A stretch of DNA of 64,000 nt from Clostridiaceae bacterium DTU079. Lineage in GTDB: Bacteria; Bacillota; Clostridia; Acetivibrionales; Acetivibrionaceae. The notes beneath the pieces are model-generated. The model saw nothing but the letters and a program-made list of their open reading frames with translations. It was not told the origin of the DNA and searched no databases. Shown one piece after another: positions 57,673 to 64,000 of this stretch; positions within the stretch are counted from its first letter, which is position 1; each line of letters opens with the position of its first letter. The position numbers and the translations under genes were made by a program. The stretch is from NCBI GenBank assembly GCA_001512505.1, contig LFSC01000005.1:1417-65416 (forward strand). Direction: 5' to 3'.

Positions 57673-57705
57673 AAGGCGTTTCGCATTCCTTATGCGAGAT
57701 GCCTT
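57673..57705 (+). promoter_or_regulatory. Leader hairpin of the Gre-like gene
   Basis: A 14-bp stem (57673-57686 with 57692-57705) with two G-U pairs and a 5-base loop opens the transcript. Downstream TTGTTCTGTTATTT is only moderately U-rich, so it could be an attenuator, 5' stabiliser or weak terminator. Confidence 0.55.
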
Positions 57706-57763
57706 GTTCTGTTATTTAAAGGTTTTCCATTTAATAACACTAATTTGATGAAGGGAGATGGAA

Positions 57764-58276
57764 ATGCGTAATAATATATTATCCAGAGAAATATATGACT
57801 ATTTATCTTGGCACGTAAGAGAAATTGAAAAAAAGAAAGAGCTTCTTTTTAACGAACATTACATTGAAGAAACTCAAGAATCCATAAATTTTAAAGAATT
57901 CTTTAAAGACTATATCGATTATATTAACGGTTATTTAGGCACAGTAAAGGTTGGAAAAGGAGGTTTAACGACCTGTCCCTTCGTAATCATTGACAGCATT
58001 GTTGAGGTATTTGACACGGAGGAAATGGAAAATTGCCGGTATCGCATTGTATTACCCTTTGTGAAAGAAACGGACAGTACTATTGATTGTGCCTCTTGCC
58101 TTTCCCCTTTGGGTAAAGCTTTGTTGCTTAAGACCGAAAATGACGAAGTAAATGTACAAATCCCCACAGGTGTTTTAAATTATACAATTAGTAAAATCAC
58201 TCTTCCCGGTATGAAAGAAGCTGTCGATAGGAAAGCAACCGTTTTTAACGGTTCAACAGCTGTTGCCACCGATTAA
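57764..58276 (+). CDS. GreA/GreB C-terminal-domain protein
   Basis: 170 aa from the ATG at 57764 (GGGAG 6 bp upstream; the ATG at 57758 touches it). An N-terminal helical region (about 1-55, KEFFKDYIDYINGYLG) is followed by a GreA/B-type FKBP-like domain: CPFVIIDSIVEVFDTEEMEN, YRIVLPF, CASCLSPLGKALLLKTENDE and the final strand YTISKITLP. It lacks the long acidic coiled coil of true Gre factors, so it probably binds RNA polymerase without transcript cleavage (Rnk-like or anti-Gre). Has its own promoter, leader hairpin and terminator. Confidence 0.8.
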   Translation: MRNNILSREIYDYLSWHVREIEKKKELLFNEHYIEETQESINFKEFFKDYIDYINGYLGTVKVGKGGLTTCPFVIIDSIVEVFDTEEMENCRYRIVLPFVKETDSTIDCASCLSPLGKALLLKTENDEVNVQIPTGVLNYTISKITLPGMKEAVDRKATVFNGSTAVATD

Positions 58277-58326
58277 TTCTTCGATAAATGCAAGCTCTCA
58301 TTCAGTTTTTATTCATTTGTTCATTG

Positions 58327-58374
58327 AGACTCCAGCCTCTATTTTATGGGTTTTCTGTAGGTTGGAGTCTTTTT
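58327..58374 (+). terminator. Terminator of the Gre-like gene
   Basis: 12-bp stem AGACTCCAGCCT/AGGTTGGAGTCT (58327-58338 and 58359-58370) with one G-U pair, followed by TTTTT. Confidence 0.9.
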
Positions 58375-58520
58375 CATGCAGGTGCAAATTTATAACACTT
58401 CATTTGAGGAATCAATAAAGAACAAGATTAATAATAAGAACTTCCTGAGTTTATGAATTCATAATCAATTAAAATGTGCAAATAATATATTGTAAGCACA
58501 GGACAAAGGGAGGGACGTAC

Positions 58521-58667
58521 TTGAAGGAGAAGAAAAGGGATAAAAACATTGTAAAAGATGCCGTTGGTGACCCTGCATTCTATAATGATCAGATCGACAA
58601 AAATAAGAAACCTATAAAGGAAGCCATGGAAAAGGGAAAAAGCGGCAAGTGCAAAAGCGGACTCTAA
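58521..58667 (+). CDS. Small basic protein, 48 aa, unknown
   Basis: TTG start 7 bp after GGGAGG. The product is Lys-rich and hydrophilic (about one third Lys), with DAVGDPAFYNDQIDKNKK in the middle. No family recognised; sequences of this style occur as small acid-soluble or spore-associated proteins, but that is a guess. Too short for confident coding statistics; the ribosome-binding site is the main support. Confidence 0.5.
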   Translation: MKEKKRDKNIVKDAVGDPAFYNDQIDKNKKPIKEAMEKGKSGKCKSGL

Positions 58668-58733
58668 AACGAAGGTTAGAAAATTATATCCTTACAACGT
58701 TACGGGTTTGCAAAATATTAAATTATGAAAATT

Positions 58734-58850
58734 TCAGAGCCTGTCAATACGACACGTATAGAAAGAGCATCCATTCCCCAAAAGTGAGTTTTGATCGACT
58801 CCCGGGAGTATTTACAGGCTCTGAACTTGCAAAGCTTAAGTTTTTTAATA
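58734..58850 (+). ncRNA. Candidate cloverleaf-like structured RNA with terminator
   Basis: TCAGAGCCTGT (58734-58744) and ACAGGCTCTGA (58814-58824) form a perfect 11-bp closing stem. Inside are three hairpins: ATACG/CGTAT (58747-58759), CAAAA/TTTTG and ACTC-CCGG-GAGT. Just after it, AACTT/AAGTT followed by TTTTTT looks like a terminator. It may be a small RNA or the structured 3' end of the mRNA for the 48-aa protein. Strand is inferred from the terminator. Confidence 0.5.
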
Positions 58851-58906
58851 GTATTCTTTATAGTCTTAATGATCCCATTAATTGATAAGCAAATTTGGGT
58901 ATACAA

Positions 58907-60355
58907 TCAAACCCGGATATCCCTTTCACCCTTTTCCATTCTCGCCAATGCATCAATGACAAATTGCCTTGTTTTTGCATCTTCAAGAGTGTCTATATAT
59001 TTGCTTATCGCTTTTTCACCGGCCTCTTTCGTGTCACCGGCGGCATAATCCAAAAGATATTCCTTCAGTGTCAGGATTGCATTGGGCATGCAAAAATTAT
59101 GCACAAAACTCGATTTTGCAACCTCCATAAAATGTTCTCCTGTTCTTCCCGCTCTGTAGCATGCTGTACAAAAGGAAGGAAGACTCTCTGTTTCACATGT
59201 TTCCCGGATCACATCGTCAAGGCTTCTAACATCACCCAACTGAAATTGCTCTTTATCCGGCATCATATTGCCCATGGATTTCTTGTATCCCCCAACACCT
59301 ATTCTGGTTCCGGCATCAATCTGCGAAACACCCAAAGGAATAACCTCTCTCCTTACTTCGGGTTTTTCCCGAGCCGTAAGAATCAATCCCGTATAGGGCA
59401 CAGATAATCTTAAAATTGCCACCAACTTCTTAAAATCCTCATCACTTACGGCATATTCCGGGTTTGAGGCATAATCTGTACCGATAGCAGGCTCTATTCT
59501 AGGGAAGGAAATGGTATGTGGGCCAACACCGTTATACTTTTCCTCCAAATGTATTGTATGATATAAGAGTCCTATTGCCTCGAATCTCCAATCATAAAGG
59601 CCGAACAATGCACCGATCGCAACGTCATCCAGTCCGACATCCAGTGCTCTGTCCTGAGCATAAAGACGCCACCGGTAGTGTCCTTTGATTGTTCCTTCCG
59701 GATGCATCCTTCTATATGTCTCATGATGGTAAGTTTCCTGGAACACCTGAAACGTACCTATACCGACTTCCTTCAGTTTCTTTAACTCTTCCCGGGACAG
59801 TGGAGCGCAGTTTATATTTGCCCTCCTGATTTCACCGTTTCCGCATTTTGTGTTATATACCTGACGGATGCTTTCACATATGAAGTCTATATCCGTTTCA
59901 GGAGATTCTCCGTAAACCAGCACCGTCCTCTTTTGCCCCTCGCTTATCATAATCCTTATCTCCTGTGATATCTCATCCATGGTGAGAGTTCTTCTCTCAA
60001 TCATTTTATTTTCTCGCCTGAACCCGCAGTACTTGCAGTTATTGGCACATTTATTGCTTATATACAACGGTGCAAAAAAGACAATACGGTCACCGTAGAC
60101 CTCTCTTTTTAACTTGCTTGCAAGGGCATACATTTCATTAATGGTTTCTTCATCCTTGTTTTGTATGAGAATAGCCATTTCCTCAGGCTCCAACCTGATT
60201 TTCTTCTCTGCCTTTCCAAGTACCCTTCTTACATCATCTTTGCTTGGATTTTCCCATTTATTAAGCTGTTCCCATATTTTATCATCATCGATAAAATCTT
60301 TTTCCATCAAATCGTATTCTTTAAAGTCCGCTTTGTATTTGTCAAGATAATTCAT
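58907..60355 (-). CDS. hydG: [FeFe]-hydrogenase H-cluster radical SAM maturase HydG
   Basis: 482 aa. Radical-SAM cluster motif CANNCKYC (CX3CX2C) near residue 93 and the HydG-specific C-terminal cluster CTACYRAGRTGEHFM with the later NFC. The rest matches ThiH/HydG (APLYISNKC, GIGTFQVFQETYHHETY, DVGLDDVAIGALFGLYDWRF). It splits tyrosine to supply CO and cyanide to the H-cluster. GGAGGG precedes the ATG. hydE and hydF are not in the window. The leader carries a terminator-like hairpin and a small overlapping frame. Confidence 0.96.
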   Translation of the reverse strand: MNYLDKYKADFKEYDLMEKDFIDDDKIWEQLNKWENPSKDDVRRVLGKAEKKIRLEPEEMAILIQNKDEETINEMYALASKLKREVYGDRIVFFAPLYISNKCANNCKYCGFRRENKMIERRTLTMDEISQEIRIMISEGQKRTVLVYGESPETDIDFICESIRQVYNTKCGNGEIRRANINCAPLSREELKKLKEVGIGTFQVFQETYHHETYRRMHPEGTIKGHYRWRLYAQDRALDVGLDDVAIGALFGLYDWRFEAIGLLYHTIHLEEKYNGVGPHTISFPRIEPAIGTDYASNPEYAVSDEDFKKLVAILRLSVPYTGLILTAREKPEVRREVIPLGVSQIDAGTRIGVGGYKKSMGNMMPDKEQFQLGDVRSLDDVIRETCETESLPSFCTACYRAGRTGEHFMEVAKSSFVHNFCMPNAILTLKEYLLDYAAGDTKEAGEKAISKYIDTLEDAKTRQFVIDALARMEKGERDIRV

Positions 60356-60506
60356 TAAAAATCCCTCCTATTAATTCCTCTAATATAAACATAAAGCCCT
60401 TTGCCAGGAACACAGAAGAATCCTTGACAAAGGGCATAAACCTCTCTACCGCAAAATCTCCTCTGCCCCGGAAAAGCATCCTCGGCATCAGAATAATATC
60501 CGCCAC
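60342..60506 (-). CDS. Possible 54-aa leader ORF overlapping hydG
   Basis: GTG at 60506 with AGGAGG 5 bp upstream, running in frame for 54 codons and ending 14 bp inside hydG in another frame. The predicted peptide starts VADIILMPRMLFRGRGDFAV and is otherwise unremarkable. A terminator-like hairpin (60396-60435) lies within it. It may be a regulatory leader peptide, or the site may be chance inside a structured RNA leader. Confidence 0.35.
   Translation of the reverse strand: MADIILMPRMLFRGRGDFAVERFMPFVKDSSVFLAKGFMFILEELIGGIFNELS
60380..60435 (-). promoter_or_regulatory. Terminator-like hairpin in the hydG leader
   Basis: On the minus strand GCCCTTTG/CAAAGGGC (60428-60435 with 60396-60403) pairs perfectly with further imperfect pairs inside. 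TTTATGTTTATATT follows, about 25-40 bp before the hydG start. The layout suggests attenuation of hydG. Confidence 0.5.
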
Positions 60507-60931
60507 ACTCTCCTCCTCAAGCCTATGCTCTTGGAGTCAAGCCTTGTTTAAAGCGGAAGTTCATAATTGAAATATTAATTTTTATTCGGTCAATAAATAA
60601 ATAATACTGTACCTTTATTATTATATTACGCTTATGATATTGCCATGTCAACAAGCAAAATTACTCCGCAGAAAAAGTATTCTCTCTTTTTATGCAGCAT
60701 TAACAAGTCCTGCATATAACTTCACAATCTTCCTTCCGAATCTTTCTTCAATCATATAATATTTACCCATGGTGAACTAAATCTAATCATGCAATATTTC
60801 ACAATATCCCATATGTTATTTACATAATTTGCCACAAAGTTAAGAATACTGTGTCAATTGCCTCACAAAACCGGTATTCCAAGAATATTATATTATCGTA
60901 AACCAACTTTTAGATCGGAGGCGAAATAACA
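60507..60931. other. Intergenic region between hydG and SOD
   Basis: The left part is the hydG leader and promoter region (minus-strand TTGACC near 60585 without a clean -10). The right part is AT-rich and should hold the SOD promoter. I see no gene or strong hairpin in the right half. Confidence 0.4.
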
Positions 60932-61582
60932 ATGCAATATGAAGTGGCATCCATTCCCCTTGGTCAACACCGCTTACCCCCACTCCCGTACCCTTACAAC
61001 GCACTGGAACCTGTAATCAGTGAAGAAGCCTTAAGAATTCATCATGACATACACCACAAGGCCTATGTTGACGGTCTGAATACAGCGGAAATCAATCTGG
61101 CGGAAGCTCGCCGTAACAATGACTACAATTATATAAAGTATTGGGAAAATGAATTGGCTTTCAACGGTTCAGGACATATATTGCACAGTATTTTCTGGAC
61201 CGTTATGGCTCCCTTGGGAAGGGGAGGACAGCCCGGTCCCCACACTTTATTCCGGATTAACAACTATTTCGGAAGCTTTAATAGCTTTAAGGAGCAGTTC
61301 AAAAATGCAACCGAAAAGGTGGAAGGATCCGGTTGGGGAATACTGACATGGCAGCCTTCCTGGAGACGATTGGAAATTCTGCAATCGGAAAAGCATCAGA
61401 ACTTAAGCCAATGGAGCGGAATACCCATTCTGGTTTGCGACGTGTGGGAACATGCCTATTATCTTGACTATCAAAACAAGAGAAAAGAGTATATCGACAA
61501 CTGGTGGAATTTGATTAACTGGTATGAGGTAGAAAGAAGACTGCTCATGGCGATGAACGGACAAGTGCCTCTTACACAGTAA
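60932..61582 (+). CDS. Fe/Mn superoxide dismutase family protein
   Basis: 216 aa. All four metal ligands are in place: His37 (IHHDIHH), His85 (GHILHSIFW), Asp170 and His174 (DVWEHAYY). The N-terminus has about 10 extra residues before LPPLPYPYNALEP. No signal peptide. Converts superoxide to peroxide; metal choice not decidable by eye. CGGAGGCG before the ATG. It lies just upstream of two LysM genes on the same strand, a context seen for spore- or envelope-associated SODs; that link is inference. Confidence 0.93.
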   Translation: MQYEVASIPLGQHRLPPLPYPYNALEPVISEEALRIHHDIHHKAYVDGLNTAEINLAEARRNNDYNYIKYWENELAFNGSGHILHSIFWTVMAPLGRGGQPGPHTLFRINNYFGSFNSFKEQFKNATEKVEGSGWGILTWQPSWRRLEILQSEKHQNLSQWSGIPILVCDVWEHAYYLDYQNKRKEYIDNWWNLINWYEVERRLLMAMNGQVPLTQ

Positions 61583-61637
61583 CAAAATTGACATAAGTAA
61601 ATATAATATATTAGCAACTAATTCTTGAGGTGGTATT

Positions 61638-62333
61638 ATGTTTTCTCCGTTTTTATACAGACAATGCCCGGCTGGCTCTGTTCCTTATACGATAAGGCCG
61701 GGGGACACCCTAAGCCGTATTGCACAGGAATATGGCTCAACAGTTCAGGAAATCATGAATGCAAATCCGGGCATTGACCCATATTCATTAAGGGTCGGTC
61801 AACAAATATGTGTACCGATAATCGTGCAGCTTTATCCCTCATGCCCTACCACCAACTATTATGTTGTAGTGGTAGGAGATACCATAGAGTCTATAGCTGA
61901 ATATTTCAACATAACACCCCAACAGCTTCTTTATGCCAATTATGGAATTGACCCCGGTGATTTATATGTAGATCAAGTGTTATGTATACCGGTTGCCCCT
62001 TCACCTGTCAGCGTAAGTGTCAATATAGCAGAACGGAGTCTTGTGGTATACCGCGAAGGAAATGAATTCAGAAGGTATAATATAGCCATTGAAAATCCTT
62101 CATTTCCCATACCTCGGGGAACCTTTACGGTTTTAAACAAACAAGTTAACCCAGGCGTTGAGATGGGTGCACGGTGGATAGGCTTATCTGAAGCGGGTTT
62201 CGGAATCCACGGCACAAACACACCGGAGTTTATCGATGTCGTAGCAACAGGGAACACCATAATCATGTCCAATCGCGATGTCAGCGAATTGTTTAATTTA
62301 GTACCTGTAGGAACCGTTGTAGAAGTAAAATAA
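61638..62333 (+). CDS. LysM protein with degenerate L,D-transpeptidase (YkuD) domain
   Basis: 231 aa, no classical signal peptide. Two LysM repeats (about 10-58 and 68-115: YTIRPGDTLSRIAQEYG; YYVVVVGDTIESIAEYF), then a YkuD-type domain (about 120-231). The domain keeps HG in FGIHGTN, but the catalytic S-x-G-C-x-R is replaced by ATGNTIIMSNRDV, so the nucleophilic Cys is missing. It should bind peptidoglycan or spore cortex without transpeptidase activity. It sits 39 bp before an intact paralogue. GAGGTGG before the ATG. Confidence 0.88.
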   Translation: MFSPFLYRQCPAGSVPYTIRPGDTLSRIAQEYGSTVQEIMNANPGIDPYSLRVGQQICVPIIVQLYPSCPTTNYYVVVVGDTIESIAEYFNITPQQLLYANYGIDPGDLYVDQVLCIPVAPSPVSVSVNIAERSLVVYREGNEFRRYNIAIENPSFPIPRGTFTVLNKQVNPGVEMGARWIGLSEAGFGIHGTNTPEFIDVVATGNTIIMSNRDVSELFNLVPVGTVVEVK

Positions 62334-62371
62334 GTGCAAATTCAAACTAAAAATAAGAGAGGTGAAAAATA

Positions 62372-63403
62372 ATGATGAATATGAATTACAGTCGTCAGTG
62401 TCCCTCCGGTACGGCTGCTTATACTATACGGGCAGGAGATACCCTTTATCTTATTGCTCAAAGGTTCAACACCACCGTTCAGGCTATCCTTGCAACAAAT
62501 CCGGGCATTGATCCGGAAAGGCTGTACATAGGCCAGGTAATTTGCATACCCCAGGTCCAGCAGCCATGTCCGGCTGGTTCAACCACCTATGTTATACGAA
62601 GCGGAGACACATTAGCGTCAATTGCAAGAAGGTTTAATACTACCGTTCAGGCTTTACTTGCTATAAACCCCGGAATTATTCCGGAGATGCTGTATATCGG
62701 CCAGGTAATTTGTGTTCCGCAGCCTGTCTCCGGATGTCCCATCGGTACATCGCCTTATGAAATAAAGGCCGGTGACACACTGGCAAATATAGCCGCAAGG
62801 TTCAATACCACTGTGAGGGCTATACTTAATACCAATCCCGGAGTTGTTCCCGAAAGACTGTATGTAGGACAGGTAATTTGCATACCCCAGCCACAATCCG
62901 TGGACCCATCCTGTCCGACAATGAACTTTTATGTTATACGAAGAGGTGACACACTTTCAGCCATAGCCCGAATATTTAATGTATCGGTACAGCAGATTAT
63001 TAATGCAAATCCGGGTATCAACCCCAACGCACTTTATGTAGATCAGGTAATCTGTATACCCGTTTCCCCATCCCCCACACGTATAATTGTAAGTATTGAG
63101 GCAAAAACGCTTTCTTTATACCGTGACGGAAGGCTGGTCAAGTCCTACCCCGTAGCAACAGGCAAACCTTCCACACCGACTCCACGCGGTAACTTTACCA
63201 TAGTAAATAAGCAAATCAATCCTGGGGGGCCCTTCGGTACAAGGTGGATGGGGCTTTCGATCCCGCATTACGGAATCCACGGAACAAATAACCCAGCTTC
63301 CATAGGCACGGCTGCATCAAACGGTTGTATCAGAATGTATAATGAAGATGTCAATGAACTTTTTAATCTGGTATCTGTCGGAACCATTGTCAATATATAT
63401 TAA
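62372..63403 (+). CDS. LysM protein with L,D-transpeptidase (YkuD) domain
   Basis: 343 aa. Four LysM repeats of about 54 residues (each with C-P-x-G...GDTL..IA..FN...NPGI...Y.GQ.ICIP), then a YkuD domain with an intact active site: GIHGTNNPASIG and SNGCIRM (catalytic Cys). It can make 3-3 cross-links or modify cortex peptidoglycan. No signal peptide is visible, which suits action on the spore from the mother cell. Tandem with the degenerate paralogue at 61638. Repeats are similar at DNA level. Confidence 0.92.
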   Translation: MMNMNYSRQCPSGTAAYTIRAGDTLYLIAQRFNTTVQAILATNPGIDPERLYIGQVICIPQVQQPCPAGSTTYVIRSGDTLASIARRFNTTVQALLAINPGIIPEMLYIGQVICVPQPVSGCPIGTSPYEIKAGDTLANIAARFNTTVRAILNTNPGVVPERLYVGQVICIPQPQSVDPSCPTMNFYVIRRGDTLSAIARIFNVSVQQIINANPGINPNALYVDQVICIPVSPSPTRIIVSIEAKTLSLYRDGRLVKSYPVATGKPSTPTPRGNFTIVNKQINPGGPFGTRWMGLSIPHYGIHGTNNPASIGTAASNGCIRMYNEDVNELFNLVSVGTIVNIY

Positions 63404-63436
63404 TCTTAATTATTAATGCTTTAATAAATATTTTTG

Positions 63437-63490
63437 GACATTTCACTTAGTGAAATCCCGTAAATAAAAGCTCGGGACATCGAGTCCCTT
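63437..63490. repeat. Dispersed intergenic motif, copy C
   Basis: GACATTTCACTTAGTGAAAT with CCCGTAAATAAAAG (63437-63470), holding a 7-bp palindrome TTTCACT/AGTGAAA, followed by a GGGACATCGAGTCCC hairpin (63474-63488). Compare copies A (28973) and B (34034). Confidence 0.45.
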
Positions 63491-63528
63491 CACTTTTGCC
63501 TCTTTCATTTCACTCCAAGAGGCCAAAA

Positions 63529-63561
63529 AATTCAGAGGGATATATCAAATCCCTCTGAATT
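63529..63561 (-). terminator. Terminator of the right-edge gene
   Basis: Perfect 12-bp stem AATTCAGAGGGA/TCCCTCTGAATT (63529-63540 and 63550-63561). On the minus strand the run reads through AATTTTTTGG. Usable mainly for transcription from the gene ending at 63668. Confidence 0.8.
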
Positions 63562-63667
63562 CTGAAAACCAACTTCCCTATACCTATTGCAATCTTCTTT
63601 ATCTTTATTTATTGCAATAAAATTTTTGTTAATTTCGTAAATGTTTTATATCCTCATCGGCCTTATT

Positions 63668-64000
63668 TTATTTCTTTCCGGCAGCTATTTGTATGCACTG
63701 CTGGTGGTTTGTATCGATTTTTCCGTCTTTGTGCCGGGTACTGTTATAAAAATGTATATCAAAGTGACCGTCAATACCGTTACCTTTAATGTAGTCATGG
63801 TTTGTTCCCGCACCGTAATCGCCGCTTCTCCACGATACCCATACGCCTCCCGGTTGACTGTCGTTTCCTGCATGGGGCATTGCTGTCATACTGGCAGCAA
63901 TTTTTCTTCCGTTATACTTTATTATTACAGGTCTTCTCACCCAGCTAAAGCCTCCCCATATTTCCTTCATAATATTGGTATCTTTTACAGTAAGGGTTTC
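63668..64000 (-). CDS. Cell-surface/peptidoglycan-associated protein, C-terminal domain (5' end cut by window)
   Basis: The last 110 codons; the frame is open through the right edge. It ends with a small domain containing RPVIIKYNGRKIAASMTAMP and GIDGHFDIHFYNSTRHKDGK, then HQQCIQIAAGKK. I know this domain as the C-terminal part of secreted clostridial proteins with copper-amine-oxidase-like or peptidoglycan-binding domains. Function of the domain is unclear (hydrolase-like His residues GHFDIHF). The N-terminal domains are outside the window. Confidence 0.65.
   Translation of the reverse strand, partial: ETLTVKDTNIMKEIWGGFSWVRRPVIIKYNGRKIAASMTAMPHAGNDSQPGGVWVSWRSGDYGAGTNHDYIKGNGIDGHFDIHFYNSTRHKDGKIDTNHQQCIQIAAGKK

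Noticed and set aside
58649..58906. Overlapping frames on both strands around the cloverleaf repeat
   Set aside because: No ribosome-binding site and the sequence is better explained by the inverted repeats.
60356..60600. Known riboswitch (cobalamin, SAM, TPP, Moco, glycine) in the hydG leader
   Set aside because: None of the conserved core sequences I know is present; only an unassigned hairpin remains.

Overview
The window looks like the chromosome of a cellulosome-producing, endospore-forming, anaerobic Firmicute of the Acetivibrio/Hungateiclostridium (Clostridium thermocellum) group. Six consecutive secreted enzymes end in a C-terminal type I dockerin. One has the GH5-CBM6-CBM13-Fn3-CBM62-dockerin layout known from the C. 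thermocellum arabinoxylanase CtXyl5A. GerA-type germination genes and HydG ([FeFe]-hydrogenase maturation) fit a hydrogen-producing spore former. Compared from memory, the GH5 protein is close to but not identical with the C. thermocellum enzyme, so a near relative (for example the straminisolvens branch) is possible. Species identity is inference.

Layout, left to right. (1) 1-1848: trkH (cut by the window edge) and trkA, a K+ uptake pair. (2) 2129-16533: a 14.4-kb minus-strand operon GH2 > GH43 > GH141-like > GH5 > CE1 > GH43. Every member carries a family-6 CBM and a dockerin, and a terminator follows at 2014-2051. Together they fit stepwise attack on arabinoxylan: backbone cleavage, arabinose/xylose removal, deacylation and exo-trimming. 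A perfect 28-bp tandem duplication lies in the upstream region. (3) 16831-18611: a tail-anchored TPR protein bracketed by two REP-like palindromes. (4) 18621-22006: a chemoreceptor translationally coupled to a sugar-binding lipoprotein, with no permease genes. (5) about 22350-22852, plus strand: no coding capacity, but a dense set of nested helices rich in G-U pairs, read as a large structured non-coding RNA. (6) 22870-29495: SEDS/PBP2/FHA cell-wall genes, a DUF975 protein, a stand-alone P-type-ATPase nucleotide-binding domain, a rhomboid-like protein with a zinc ribbon, and a ferritin-like protein. (7) 29620-36775: ECF sigma/anti-sigma pair, a dockerin-bearing M6 metalloprotease, and a response regulator divergent from a frameshifted 7TM-PAS histidine kinase. 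(8) 36929-44639: FtsK/SpoIIIE, topoisomerase III, two unknowns and dGTPase. (9) 44739-53745: GH3 lipoprotein, unknown lipoprotein, frameshifted MscS channel, serA, two small membrane proteins and citrate synthase. (10) 53910-60506: gerA-gerC-gerB germination operon, a GreA/B-like factor, a 48-aa ORF followed by a cloverleaf-like inverted repeat, and hydG with an unusual leader. (11) 60932-64000: SOD, two LysM/L,D-transpeptidase paralogues (one lacking the catalytic Cys) and a cell-surface protein cut by the edge.

The strongest candidate for something undescribed is the structured RNA at about 22350-22852. Next come two independent frameshifts (histidine kinase and MscS) at the same sense-strand decamer TAAAAAAATC, both repaired by one extra A. 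I saw no tRNA, rRNA, CRISPR array, complete insertion sequence or prophage.
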